From: Streptomyces luteolus
GTDB taxonomy: Bacteria > Actinomycetota > Actinomycetes > Streptomycetales > Streptomycetaceae
DNA: 64,000 nucleotides
Direction: 5' to 3'
Assembly: GCF_029968015.1 (NCBI RefSeq)
Contig: NZ_JASCIS010000033.1
Coordinates: 1-64,000, forward strand
The position numbers and the translations under genes are program-made. Below the pieces are notes generated by a model, which worked only from the letters and a program-made list of their open reading frames with translations, made no database searches and was not told where the DNA came from. Of this stretch, positions 38,309 through 47,041 are shown one piece after another (position 1 is the first letter of the stretch; every line of letters starts with the position of its first letter).

Positions 38309-38460
38309 GAACCGGCCGGAGCAAGGTGTGCGGACCGCGCGGCCCGTTCCGCAGGTCCGCGCGGAATCGCATCCGGTACGACGCCGAGACCGATGTCCTC
38401 GTGGTCGGTTACGGCTGCGCGGAACCCGCCGCTGCCGAGCATGACCGGCAGCATGGCGCA
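38305..38460 (+). pseudogene. N-terminal stub of a flavoprotein after hsaC
   Basis: A GTG at 38305 overlaps the hsaC stop (GTGA), the coupling style of this operon. About 25 residues later the frame reads RYDAETDVLVVGYGCAEPAA, matching the start of KstD-like/fumarate-reductase flavoproteins (TDVLVVGYGCAGAAAA), then loses similarity after about 22 residues and runs into a terminator. I read it as what is left of a second FAD-dependent steroid dehydrogenase gene. Confidence 0.6.
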
Positions 38461-38515
38461 GCGGGCCTGTCTTTGAACTCCCCCTATCTCGTGGGAAGTT
38501 CAAAGACAGGCCCGC
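38461..38515. terminator. 19-bp perfect hairpin terminator
   Basis: GCGGGCCTGTCTTTGAACT (38461-38479) pairs with 38497-38515 around a 17-nt loop. It ends the hsaD-hsaC run and faces the kshA unit, so it may work in both directions. Confidence 0.88.
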
Positions 38516-38523
38516 TTCCGGGT

Positions 38524-38802
38524 TCAGCCCGCGCGATCGTCGTCCAGGACCTCGATCGTGACGTTCAGGGTCGCAGCGCGGATGGTCGCGACCAGGGCGT
38601 GGCAGGTCTCCAAGCCGGCGGGCGCGGCCGGGCCGGACGTGGCGGCAATGTGCTCCCTGCAGCCGCGCAGCGCCTCGCTGTTCCACTGCACGCTCGTCTG
38701 CTGCCAGCTGCTCTTGCGTACCAGCACCCGGCTGCCGCACTGCCCGCAGGACACCGGGCGCATCGGCGCCCCGTCGGTGAGGCGGTTGTCCTCGGGCGCC
38801 AT
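38524..38802 (-). CDS. Small CxxC protein coupled to kshA
   Basis: The product has 92 residues; its ATG overlaps the kshA stop (ATGA). The core is MRPVSCGQCGSRVLVRKSSW then QQTSVQW, with CGQC looking like half a zinc ribbon or a redox motif, and two further Cys (RGCREH, ETCHAL). It is too short and Cys-poor in pattern for a plant-type [2Fe-2S] ferredoxin, although such proteins may be auto-annotated that way. The tight coupling suggests a KshA accessory, for example metal delivery or electron transfer; this is inference. Confidence 0.75.
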   Translation of the reverse strand: MAPEDNRLTDGAPMRPVSCGQCGSRVLVRKSSWQQTSVQWNSEALRGCREHIAATSGPAAPAGLETCHALVATIRAATLNVTIEVLDDDRAG

Positions 38803-39965
38803 CAGGCGGCCGGGGTCTTCGCGGCGGCGGCCTTGCGGGCCAGGTTGTCCTCGACCTCCCGCTGCCAGGCCTCGACGGGCCGGGTGGTGTCGAGCTCGAA
38901 CTCGAAGCGGTCGGTCATCTCGGGGCGCACCGCGTCCGCGTCCACATAGAACTGCTCGTACCAGCGGCGCAGTTGATAGACCGGGCCGTCCTCCTCGCAC
39001 AGGAGCGGATTGTCGATCCGGGTCTTGTTCTTCCAGATCGCGATGTCCTGCTCAAAACCCAACTTTATGAACTCGGCCATGGCGGCCGCGAGTTGCTCGG
39101 ACTCGTTGTCCGACATCGTGTCCGAGCGCTTCACGATGATGCCGTACTGGAGAATGAACTTGTCGGCGCTGACCGGGTAGTGGCAGTTGATCAGGACGCA
39201 CTGCGCCTCACCGCTGTCCAACTCGTAGACTAGGTCGTCGATCATGAACGACGGGCCGTGGTAAGTGGCCACCGAATTGCTGCCCGTGGTCTTCGCGCGG
39301 CTGCCGTCCTGCTCCTGCGGGCGGGCGTCGGGCCGTCCGGAACCGCGCATGTACTGGGTGGCGGTGTGGCCCTCGAAGACGTTCTTGAAGTATGTCGGGA
39401 ACGAGTAGTGCACGTAGAAGAAGTGCGCCATGTCCACGACGTTGTCCACCACCTCACGGCAGTTGGCGTCCACCTCGGTCTCGTACCAGACCCAGTCGGT
39501 CCAGTTCTCGCTCGTGGCGCCCTCGATGCGCGGGATGGTGACGTCCGCGGGCGGCGGATGGCCCTCGGGGTCGTTCCAGACGAAGAGCATCCCGTCCTGA
39601 TCGAGGGTCGGCCAGGCGGCGGTCCGGGCCCGCAGGGGCACCCGCCGGGAATACGGGATCTGTTTGCAGCGGCCGTCCCCGCCCCAGCGCCAGTCGTGGA
39701 AGGGGCAGGCGACCTGGTCGCCCTTGACGGTTCCCTGCGAGAGGTCGCCGCCCATGTGCCGGCAGTAGGCGTCGAGGACGTTGAGCGTGCCGTTGCCGCT
39801 CTGGAACACGACCAGCTTCTGGCCGAAGGCCTGTACTGAGTGCGGCTTGCCGTCCTTGAACTTCTCGGCGAGGCCCAGGCAGTGCCAGCCGCGGGCGAAG
39901 CGCGTCGGCGCCGCCCCGGCGTCGATGGACCGGACTGCGTCGTGCTCTGACTCGACTGCGCTCAC
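38802..39965 (-). CDS. kshA: KshA, Rieske oxygenase of 3-ketosteroid 9alpha-hydroxylase
   Basis: The product has 387 residues. The Rieske [2Fe-2S] ligands are C68 and H70 (CRHMGG), C87 and H90 (CPFHDW). The mononuclear iron site appears as N175, D178, H181 and H186 in NVVDMAHFFYVHYSFPTYF. These spacings and the KSH-type C-terminal half identify KshA, which 9alpha-hydroxylates 3-ketosteroids using electrons from KshB. With KstD activity, ring B opens spontaneously. It is divergent from an SDR gene across a promoter with two operator copies. Confidence 0.93.
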   Translation of the reverse strand: MSAVESEHDAVRSIDAGAAPTRFARGWHCLGLAEKFKDGKPHSVQAFGQKLVVFQSGNGTLNVLDAYCRHMGGDLSQGTVKGDQVACPFHDWRWGGDGRCKQIPYSRRVPLRARTAAWPTLDQDGMLFVWNDPEGHPPPADVTIPRIEGATSENWTDWVWYETEVDANCREVVDNVVDMAHFFYVHYSFPTYFKNVFEGHTATQYMRGSGRPDARPQEQDGSRAKTTGSNSVATYHGPSFMIDDLVYELDSGEAQCVLINCHYPVSADKFILQYGIIVKRSDTMSDNESEQLAAAMAEFIKLGFEQDIAIWKNKTRIDNPLLCEEDGPVYQLRRWYEQFYVDADAVRPEMTDRFEFELDTTRPVEAWQREVEDNLARKAAAAKTPAA

Positions 39966-40042
39966 GTTGATCTCATCCCCTCAGGACGCGACTTCTCCAC
40001 CGTCCCGACGGTAGGCCGGGCCGCGCGCCGCCACCGGCGCCC

Positions 40043-40102
40043 GTCCCACTGACCGGAACCGGGCGACCGGGTCGGTCGGAAGGTGCTTCCGGTCAGTGGG
40101 AC
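40043..40102. promoter_or_regulatory. Two inverted copies of the cluster operator, kshA/SDR promoter
   Basis: GTCCCACTGACCGGAA (40043-40058) and TTCCGGTCAGTGGGAC (40087-40102) are exact reverse complements, 44 bp between centres. They lie in the 226-bp gap between kshA (start 39965) and the SDR (start 40192), placed to control both. The 16-mer gives the clearest form of the cluster motif. Confidence 0.75.
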
Positions 40103-40191
40103 GCTCCGCGACCCGCGTCCGGGGCGCCGGTATGGTCCTGTGCCTCTGTCCGTGTGTCCTCCTGTGCGCCGCAGCCAGAAAAGGGGCCGTG

Positions 40192-40938
40192 ATGAACCGT
40201 TTCGAGGGCGTCCGTGTCGTACTCACCGGGGCGGGCTCGGGCATCGGGCGGGCCACCGCGGTCCGTCTGGTGGCCGAGGGTGCGGCCGTCTTCGCCGTCG
40301 ACCTCTCGGGCGACGGCCTGGCAGCGACAGCCGTCGCGGCGGCCGGGCCCGGGCGGATCGTCACCCGAGTCGCCGACGTGGGTGACGAGGGCGCGGTGGT
40401 GGACGCCGTGCGTGCGGCCGTCGCCGAACTGGGGGGTGTCGACGTCCTGGTGAACGTGGCGGGCATCCACCGCACCACACCGATCGAGCGGCTCACCGTT
40501 GAGGACCTGAACCAGCTCTTCGCGGTCAATACGGTGGGTACGGCGCTGTTCTGCCGTGAGGTGCTGCCCCAACTCCCGGACGGCACCGGCGTAATCGTCA
40601 ATGTGGCGTCCTCCGCGGCGGCGCACGGCACCCCCTTCATGACCGCGTACGCGGCGTCCAAGGGAGCGGTCCTCTCCTTCTCGCTGTCCCTCGCCGCCGA
40701 GGTGGCGCACCGCGGGATCCGCGTCGTGCCCGTATCGCCCGGTACGGTCCGTACCCCGCTCGTCGGGCCGCAGGTGCTGCCGCCCGAGTTGGATGCGAGC
40801 CATTACGCGCGGATCCGTCCGCCGTTCGGTGCCGCAGACCCGGGACAGATCGCCGCAGTCATCGCCTTCTCGGCGTCCATGGACGGGAGTTACCTCACCG
40901 GCGCCGAGGTGCGGGTGGACGGGGGGTCCCACATATGA
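40192..40938 (+). CDS. Short-chain dehydrogenase/reductase
   Basis: The product has 248 residues from ATG 40192 (MNRFEGVRVVLTGAGSGIGR). Classical SDR motifs: TGAGSGIG, NVAG, catalytic Ser in NVASSAAAHG, YAASK. The C-terminus ends DGGSHI. It probably oxidises a steroid hydroxyl or a side-chain hydroxyacyl-CoA; no sequence feature distinguishes these. It shares its promoter with kshA. Confidence 0.85.
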   Translation: MNRFEGVRVVLTGAGSGIGRATAVRLVAEGAAVFAVDLSGDGLAATAVAAAGPGRIVTRVADVGDEGAVVDAVRAAVAELGGVDVLVNVAGIHRTTPIERLTVEDLNQLFAVNTVGTALFCREVLPQLPDGTGVIVNVASSAAAHGTPFMTAYAASKGAVLSFSLSLAAEVAHRGIRVVPVSPGTVRTPLVGPQVLPPELDASHYARIRPPFGAADPGQIAAVIAFSASMDGSYLTGAEVRVDGGSHI

Positions 40939-40960
40939 CGTGGCGCGATCGCGGGCGTGA

Positions 40961-41007
40961 AGTCACTCACTGGGACTGACGCTTGCCCCTTACGAGAACC
41001 AATTCTA
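40961..41007. promoter_or_regulatory. Degenerate cluster motif plus KstR-like palindrome before the thiolase
   Basis: AGTCACTCACTGGGAC (40961-40976) keeps the right half of the cluster motif. GAGAACCAATTCTA (40994-41007; reverse strand TAGAATTGGTTCTC) matches the mycobacterial KstR consensus TNNAACNNGTTNNA with two mismatches and is followed by GTTTT. Both sit 137-183 bp upstream of the thiolase start. Confidence 0.45.
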
Positions 41008-41143
41008 GTTTTTGGGTGTGGCGCTGACCCGGTCCCACCTCCGGGCCGCTCGCGTCAGTCACCGCTCCGCCCGGAGCCGGTGGCCAACCAGGCTCGTCCG
41101 TCCCGCTGTCGGATGCCGGGCCGCCCCACCCTTACGGAGAACC

Positions 41144-42304
41144 ATGGCCGAGGCCGTCATCGTCGACGCCGCGCGCACGCCGGTCGGCCGGCGCCGCGGC
41201 GCCCTGTCCGCCCTGCATCCGGCGCAGTTGCTCGGCCTGACCCAGCGAGGGCTCATCGACCGCTCGGGCATAGCACCGGAGGTGGTCGAGCAGGTGATCG
41301 GCGGCTGCGTCACCCAGGCGGGGGAGCAGTCCAACAACGTCACCCGCAACGCCTGGCTGCACGCCGGACTGCCGCCCACCACCGCGTGCACGTCCATCGA
41401 CTGCGCCTGCGGCTCGTCCCAGCAGGCCGTGCACCTGGTCGCCGGGCTCATCGCCTCCGGCGCGATCGAGGCGGGAATCGGCTGTGGCGTGGAGTCGATG
41501 AGCCGAGTCTTCCTCGGCCAGGCGCTCACCCCGGAGACCGGGTCGCCGGTGCCGGCGGACTTCGCCCTCGACATGCCCGACCAGTTCAACGCCGCCGAGC
41601 GCATCGCCCGCAAGCGCGGCATCAGCCGCGCCGACGCGGACGCCTTCGGCGTCGCCTCGCAGCGCAAGGCCGCCACCGCCTGGGCAGAAGGGCGCTTCGA
41701 CGGGCAGATCATCGAGGTCGACGCGCCCGTGCACGGACCCGATGGGCCGACCGGCGAGACCACCCGCGTCACCCGCGACGAGGGGCTGCGCGCCACCACG
41801 CCGGAGAAGGTCGACGCGCTGAAGCCGGTGATCCCCGACGGCATCCACACCGCCGCCAACTCCTCCCAGATCAGCGACGGGGCCGCCGCCGTCCTGCTGA
41901 TGAGCGAGCAGCGCGCCGAGCGGCTCGGCCTTCGCCCCCGCGCGCGGATCGTCGCCTCCGGCATGGTCGGCTCCGATCCGTACTACCACCTGGACGGGCC
42001 CGTGGAGGCCACCGCGCACGTGCTGCGCCGGGCTGGGATGACGCTGGGGGACATCGATGTGGTCGAGATCAACGAGGCGTTCGCCTCGGTGGTGCTGTCC
42101 TGGGCGCAGGTCCACAAGGCAGACATGGCCAAGGTCAACGTCAACGGCGGAGCCATCGCTCTCGGCCATGCGGTGGGCTCCACCGGCGCCCGGCTCATCA
42201 CCCAGGCCGTGAACGAATTGGAGCGCGCAGACCGGTCCACCGCGCTCGTCACCATGTGCGCCGGTGGCGCGCACTCCACCGCCACCATCATCGAACGCAT
42301 CTGA
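41144..42304 (+). CDS. fadA5: FadA5-like steroid-side-chain thiolase
   Basis: The product has 386 residues; GGAGAACC precedes the ATG. Thiolase motifs: nucleophile C89 in IDCACGSSQQAVH, NEAFASVVLSW, NGGAIALGHAVGSTGARL (His) and the acid/base Cys in MCAGGAHST. The sequence style and the neighbours (fused FadE34-like dehydrogenase, MaoC hydratase) fit FadA5, which removes acetyl-CoA or propionyl-CoA from steroid side chains. It leads a long plus-strand operon. Confidence 0.87.
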   Translation: MAEAVIVDAARTPVGRRRGALSALHPAQLLGLTQRGLIDRSGIAPEVVEQVIGGCVTQAGEQSNNVTRNAWLHAGLPPTTACTSIDCACGSSQQAVHLVAGLIASGAIEAGIGCGVESMSRVFLGQALTPETGSPVPADFALDMPDQFNAAERIARKRGISRADADAFGVASQRKAATAWAEGRFDGQIIEVDAPVHGPDGPTGETTRVTRDEGLRATTPEKVDALKPVIPDGIHTAANSSQISDGAAAVLLMSEQRAERLGLRPRARIVASGMVGSDPYYHLDGPVEATAHVLRRAGMTLGDIDVVEINEAFASVVLSWAQVHKADMAKVNVNGGAIALGHAVGSTGARLITQAVNELERADRSTALVTMCAGGAHSTATIIERI

Positions 42305-42313
42305 GGGGGCGTC

Positions 42314-44521
42314 ATGACCATCGGTCTCACCGAGGAACACCGCGACCTGCGCGACGCCGTCCGCACCTTCGCCGAACGGCACGTCACCCAGGACGCCGTC
42401 CGCCGCGCCGTCGACGCCAAGGACGAGACCCCGCCGCCGTACTGGGGGCAACTCGCCCGGCAGGGGCTGCTCGGCCTGCATCTGCCCGAGCAGCACGGCG
42501 GATCCGGCTACGGTCTGCTTGAACTTGCCGTAGTCATTGAGGAGTTGGGGCGCGCCCTGGCTCCGGGGCCGCTTCTGCCCAGCACCCTCGCCGCAGCCGT
42601 ACTGCACCGGGCCGGGCACACCGAACCGCTGGCCGCGCTCGCCGGCGGAAGCCGGATCGGCGCGGTCGGACTCGCTCCCGGCACTCTCGGTCTCACCCGC
42701 GCCGAGGACGGCACAGCGAGCGTCAGCGGAGAATCGGAACTCGTCGTCGGCGGCCACCTCGCTGACCTCTTCGTGCTACCGGTCCGCGACGGCGATGGCC
42801 TCGCCTGGATCGTGCTGCCCCGTTCCGCGGCGTCGGTGGACGACGTCGCGAGCCACGACCTCACCCGCCGCTCGTCCAGGCTGCGGCTGCGGGACGTGAT
42901 CGTCCGGGGCCCCGACATCCTCGACGTCGACGAGCACGGGCCAGTCGACCTGGCCGCGGCGCTGTTCGCGGCGGAGGCGGCGGGCATCGCCGACCGCTCC
43001 GTCACCACCGCCGCCGACTACGCCCGGGTGCGCGAGCAGTTCGGCCGACCGGTCGGTCAGTTCCAGGGGGTCAAGCACCGCTGCGCGCGGATGCTCGCCC
43101 AGGCCGAGCAGGCCAGAGCCTGCGCCTGGGACGCGGCACGTGCGGCAGACCCTGGCGCCGGGACCGATCCGAGCCAGGCGGCGCTCGCCGCCGCCGTGGC
43201 CGCCGCGACCAGTGTGGAGGCGGGCTTCGCCACCACGAAGGACTGCATCCAGATCCTCGGCGGCATCGGCTTCACCTGGGAGCACGACGCGCATCTCGCA
43301 CTGCGCCGCGCCCAGACCCTGCGCATCACCCTCGGCTCGACGGCCCATTGGCGCCGCCGGGTCGCCCGCCTCACTCTGGAAGGGGCCCGCAGGACCCTTA
43401 GTGTCGAGCTGCCGCCTGAGGCGGAGAGCGCTCGCGCCTCCGTACGGGCCGAACTCCGCGCAGCTGCCGCACTGGAGGGCAAGGAGCGCCTGACTCGGCT
43501 CGCCGACGACGGCTACACGGCACCGCATCTGCCCGCCCCCTGGGGCAAGGGAGCCGACGCCGTGACGCAGCTCGTCATCGCCGAGGAGTTGCGGGCGGCC
43601 GCCCTGACCCCCGTGGACATGATCATCGGTGGCTGGGTGGTGCCGACGCTCATCGCCCACGGCAGCGCCGGGCAGCAGGAGCGCTTCCTGGCCCCGAGCC
43701 TCCGTGGCGACCTGGCGTGGTGCCAGCTGTTCAGCGAGCCAGGGGCGGGCTCGGACCTCGCGGGTCTGACCACTCGCGCGGAGAAGGCAGACGGCGGCTG
43801 GCTGATAACCGGACAGAAGGTGTGGACCTCCATGGCCCGCGACGCCCACTGGGGTGTCCTGCTCGCCCGCAGCGACGCCGACGTGCCCAAGCACAAAGGT
43901 CTGTCGTACTTCCTCCTCGACATGACGAGCCCCGGCCTCGACATCAGACCGCTGCGGCAGATCACCGGTGAGGCCGAGTTCAACGAGGTCTTCCTCGACC
44001 AGGTTTTCATCCCCGACGATCTGCTCGTCGCGGGACCCGGCGACGGCTGGAAACTTGCCCGCATCACCCTCGCCAACGAGCGCGTTGCCCTCTCGGACGA
44101 CACCGTGGGCTCGGGAGCCCAGACGCTCCTCGACATGGCCGCGGCCACACCGGACATCGTCGACGACGCACGCCTGACCGAGCTCGGCCGCGCCCTGTGC
44201 GACGGACAGTCGGGTGCCCTGCTCGGCCTGCGCACGACTCTTCGCTCGGTCGCCGGGCAGCAGCCGGGCGCCGAGGCCAGCATCGCCAAACTGCTCGGCG
44301 TCGAACACCAGCAGCAGGTCTGGGAGATGTGCGTGGAATGGCAGGGCACGGACGCGCTGACCGGTGAAGGCCGTCGGCACGACCCCACCTGGATGTTCCT
44401 CAACTCTCGTTGCATGTCCATCGCGGGCGGTACGACCGAGGTCCAGCTGAACATCATCGGCGAGCGGCTGCTGGGCCTGCCGCGCGACCCCGAACCAGTG
44501 CGGAAATCGCGCCCGGCCTGA
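42314..44521 (+). CDS. fadE34: Fused FadE34-like steroid acyl-CoA dehydrogenase
   Basis: The product has 735 residues and holds two acyl-CoA dehydrogenase halves in one chain. The first half (1-345) has the C-terminal style ILGGIGFTWEHDAHLALRRA but lacks the FAD-loop ExxAGSD motif. The second half (about 375-725) carries FSEPGAGSDLAGL and ends GGTTEVQLNIIGERLLGLPR. This division equals an alpha-beta heterodimer joined end to end, as in M. tuberculosis FadE34 (ChsE3), which acts on five-carbon steroid side chains. It follows the thiolase by 9 bp. Confidence 0.88.
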   Translation: MTIGLTEEHRDLRDAVRTFAERHVTQDAVRRAVDAKDETPPPYWGQLARQGLLGLHLPEQHGGSGYGLLELAVVIEELGRALAPGPLLPSTLAAAVLHRAGHTEPLAALAGGSRIGAVGLAPGTLGLTRAEDGTASVSGESELVVGGHLADLFVLPVRDGDGLAWIVLPRSAASVDDVASHDLTRRSSRLRLRDVIVRGPDILDVDEHGPVDLAAALFAAEAAGIADRSVTTAADYARVREQFGRPVGQFQGVKHRCARMLAQAEQARACAWDAARAADPGAGTDPSQAALAAAVAAATSVEAGFATTKDCIQILGGIGFTWEHDAHLALRRAQTLRITLGSTAHWRRRVARLTLEGARRTLSVELPPEAESARASVRAELRAAAALEGKERLTRLADDGYTAPHLPAPWGKGADAVTQLVIAEELRAAALTPVDMIIGGWVVPTLIAHGSAGQQERFLAPSLRGDLAWCQLFSEPGAGSDLAGLTTRAEKADGGWLITGQKVWTSMARDAHWGVLLARSDADVPKHKGLSYFLLDMTSPGLDIRPLRQITGEAEFNEVFLDQVFIPDDLLVAGPGDGWKLARITLANERVALSDDTVGSGAQTLLDMAAATPDIVDDARLTELGRALCDGQSGALLGLRTTLRSVAGQQPGAEASIAKLLGVEHQQQVWEMCVEWQGTDALTGEGRRHDPTWMFLNSRCMSIAGGTTEVQLNIIGERLLGLPRDPEPVRKSRPA

Positions 44522-44560
44522 CGTCCACCTTCCCAACTGCCCGAACCCGAAAGGCCGTCC

Positions 44561-45454
44561 ATGCCCATCGACCGGCACAAGGCGCTCGGCGCCGAACCGT
44601 CCCGGCGCGACATCAGCTGGAGCACCCGTGACGTGCTCCTCTACCACCTCAGCCTGGGCGCCGGAGCCGACGCGGCCACCGGCCCCGAACTGCACCTCAC
44701 CTACGAACGCGGCCTCACGGTCCTTCCGACCTTCGCCGTGGTCGCGGGCTCCGGGCCTTCGGCCGGTGACGCCCCCGCCATCGGCAACGCGATGCCCGGC
44801 ATCGACATCGACCTGCGCTCCATGCTGCATGCAGGACAGGGACTCGCGATCCACCGCCCGCTACCGGTGTCAGGCACCGCGACACTCACCTCACGCGTCA
44901 CCGAGGTCTGGGACAAGGGGAAGGCGGCGCTGATCGTCCTCGAGTCGGCCGCCAACGCGCCCGACGGCGAGGCCCTGTGGACCACGACCACCCGCATCTG
45001 GGTCAGGGGCGAGGGCGGGTTCGGAGGCGAGCCGGGACCGGAGGAAGTCGTGCCCGAGCCCGAGGGCCCGGCCGACCACGTCCTTGACACGTCGACCACA
45101 CCCGGGCAGGCACTCCTGTACCGGCTCAACGGCGACCTCAACCCCCTGCATGCCGACCCGGAGTTCGCGAAGGCCGCCGGTTTCGACCGCCCGATCCTGC
45201 ACGGCCTCGCCTCGTACAGCCTGGTCGGCAAGGCCCTCGTCGACGGACTCCTCGACGGCGACGTGACGCGACTGACCGGCCTGAACGTACGGTTCGCCGG
45301 ATCGCTGACCCCGGGGGAGACGATCCGCACCTCCGTCTGGCGCGGCGCGGGCACAGACGCGGACGGGGCCGAGCGGCTTGTCCTGCGCTCCACCTGCCCG
45401 GAGCGTTCGGACGCGCCGGTGCTCACCCACGCGACCGCGACGGTCCGCGCGTGA
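44561..45454 (+). CDS. MaoC-type (hydratase-2) enoyl-CoA hydratase, double hotdog
   Basis: The product has 297 residues with two hotdog folds. The C-terminal one carries the hydratase-2 motif YRLNGDLNPLHADPEFAKAA then FDRPILHGL, whose Asp and His are catalytic. The N-terminal half (LTYERGLTVLPTFAVV) is the non-catalytic substrate-binding hotdog, as in 17beta-HSD type 4 hydratase domains. It should hydrate the enoyl-CoA made by the preceding dehydrogenase. GTGA overlap with the next gene. Confidence 0.88.
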   Translation: MPIDRHKALGAEPSRRDISWSTRDVLLYHLSLGAGADAATGPELHLTYERGLTVLPTFAVVAGSGPSAGDAPAIGNAMPGIDIDLRSMLHAGQGLAIHRPLPVSGTATLTSRVTEVWDKGKAALIVLESAANAPDGEALWTTTTRIWVRGEGGFGGEPGPEEVVPEPEGPADHVLDTSTTPGQALLYRLNGDLNPLHADPEFAKAAGFDRPILHGLASYSLVGKALVDGLLDGDVTRLTGLNVRFAGSLTPGETIRTSVWRGAGTDADGAERLVLRSTCPERSDAPVLTHATATVRA

Positions 45455-46122
45455 GCGCCGGCACGCGGGAGACGGGCACGGGGCATCAGACGGGCGAGAC
45501 GGGTCGTCGGGACGCGCCTCTACTCGTCGCCACGCCCCATGACGACGGCGTCGACGCCGCGGTCGACGCCGCCCGCCGGGTGATCGCGGGACTGCTCGCC
45601 GCGGGTGACCAGACCGGCCTCGAACTCGGCGCCGTCACCGCACAGTTGATCGCCGTGGCGGATCACCTGGAGGCACACGCCCCCGACCGGGCGGCACGTC
45701 TGGCCGTGATGTGGCAGGGCGAGGGGGTGACCCGCCACGACCCGGTCACCGGACCCGAGAACGCCATCGCCCCGCCGCTGACCCTGCACGGCATGGACGA
45801 CGGGTCGATCCAGGGCACGGTCACCCTCGGCCTGCCCTACCAGGGCCCGCCGGGACACGTCCACGGCGGTGTCTCCGCGCTCCTGCTCGACCACACACTC
45901 GGCGTGGCGAACCACTGGGGCGGCCCTTCGGGCATGACCGCCGAACTGACCCTGCGCTACCGGCGCCCCACACCGCTGTTCGAGCCGCTGACGATCACGG
46001 CTCGGCAAGTGTCCGTGGACGGGTCCCGCATCCGCACGGTCGGCGCCATCTCGGCCGGCGGCCGCGAATGCGTCACGGCTGAGGGTCTGTTCATCAACAA
46101 GCACCTGCCGCGCCCGGATTGA
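45451..46122 (+). CDS. PaaI-type hotdog thioesterase
   Basis: The product has 223 residues from a GTG overlapping the hydratase stop. The C-terminal 130 residues form a single hotdog domain with PPGHVHGGVSALLLDHTLGV and LTLRYRRPTPL, the 4HBT/PaaI signature. The N-terminal 80 residues are helical and not recognised. It may rescue CoA from dead-end steroid acyl-CoAs. Confidence 0.8.
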   Translation: MSAGTRETGTGHQTGETGRRDAPLLVATPHDDGVDAAVDAARRVIAGLLAAGDQTGLELGAVTAQLIAVADHLEAHAPDRAARLAVMWQGEGVTRHDPVTGPENAIAPPLTLHGMDDGSIQGTVTLGLPYQGPPGHVHGGVSALLLDHTLGVANHWGGPSGMTAELTLRYRRPTPLFEPLTITARQVSVDGSRIRTVGAISAGGRECVTAEGLFINKHLPRPD

Positions 46123-46139
46123 GCCCGACTCGCCCCCTC

Positions 46140-46155
46140 GTACCACTGAGCGGGA
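46140..46155 (-). promoter_or_regulatory. Cluster operator motif before the SDR-fadD operon
   Basis: On the minus strand this reads TCCCGCTCAGTGGTAC, close to TYCCGSTCAGTGGGAC. It is in the 137-bp gap upstream of the SDR gene that starts at 46260, just after the thioesterase stop. Confidence 0.5.
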
Positions 46156-46259
46156 GCGGAGCACCGCCCCGCACGGGCCCGCGCCGAGGATGGGCCGCGG
46201 GCGCGGGGAGGCCGCCATTGGCGGGTCACCCCGGAGCGCCGCTACCAAAAGGGAGAGTG

Positions 46260-47018
46260 ATGGGAAGCCTCGAAGGCAGGGTCGCGATCGTCACCGGAGC
46301 CGGGCAGGGGGTGGGGCGTGGCATCGCTCTCGCGCTCGCCGCCGAGGGTGTCTCCATCGCCGTGGCAGGGCGTACGGCGGCGAAGCTGACCGCGGTCTGC
46401 GAAGAACTGCGAGCCCGTGGGGTGGAGGCGGAGCCCTTCGTCTTCGACGTGCTCGACACCGAGCGCGCCCCCGACGTGGTGGCCGCCGTCGCTGAGCGCT
46501 TCGGCCGCATCGACATCCTCGTCAACAACGCCTACACCGGCTCCTACGGCCCGCTGCTCTCCATGAGCGACGCGGACTTCCAGAAGGGCTTCCACAGCGG
46601 CCCGTTCGCCGCCTTCGCCCTCATGAAGGCCACTCATCCGCATCTCAAGAAGAACGGCGGATCGGTGGTCAATCTGGTCACCTCCGCGATGGTCCGCTGG
46701 GACCTGCGCACGTACGGCGCGTACGCCGCGGCCAAGGTGGCCCTGCGCTCCCTGACCCGCACCGCGGCTGGCGAATGGGGCCGCGACGGAATTCGGGTGA
46801 ACGCCATCGCCCCGCATGCCACTTCACCGTCGTACGGGAAGTGGCAGGCCGAACACCCGCAGGAGGCGGCCGAGTTCTGCGCCTCCATACCGCTCGGCTA
46901 CGTCGGCGACTGCGAGCAGGACATCGGTCGCGCCGTCGTCATGCTCTGCGGCCCCGACGCCCGCTACCTCACGGGCGCGACCGTCCCACTGGACGGCGGA
47001 CAGGCCAACTTCGACTGA
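46260..47018 (+). CDS. Short-chain dehydrogenase/reductase
   Basis: The product has 252 residues; AAAGGGAGAG lies upstream of the ATG. SDR motifs: TGAGQGVG, NNAY, catalytic Ser in NLVTSAMVRWD, YAAAK. It heads a unit with an acyl-CoA ligase and the side-chain beta-oxidation genes, so hydroxyacyl-CoA or hydroxysteroid oxidation is likely. Confidence 0.85.
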   Translation: MGSLEGRVAIVTGAGQGVGRGIALALAAEGVSIAVAGRTAAKLTAVCEELRARGVEAEPFVFDVLDTERAPDVVAAVAERFGRIDILVNNAYTGSYGPLLSMSDADFQKGFHSGPFAAFALMKATHPHLKKNGGSVVNLVTSAMVRWDLRTYGAYAAAKVALRSLTRTAAGEWGRDGIRVNAIAPHATSPSYGKWQAEHPQEAAEFCASIPLGYVGDCEQDIGRAVVMLCGPDARYLTGATVPLDGGQANFD

Positions 47019-47041
47019 CGGACCTGCGAGAGGGACCGACC

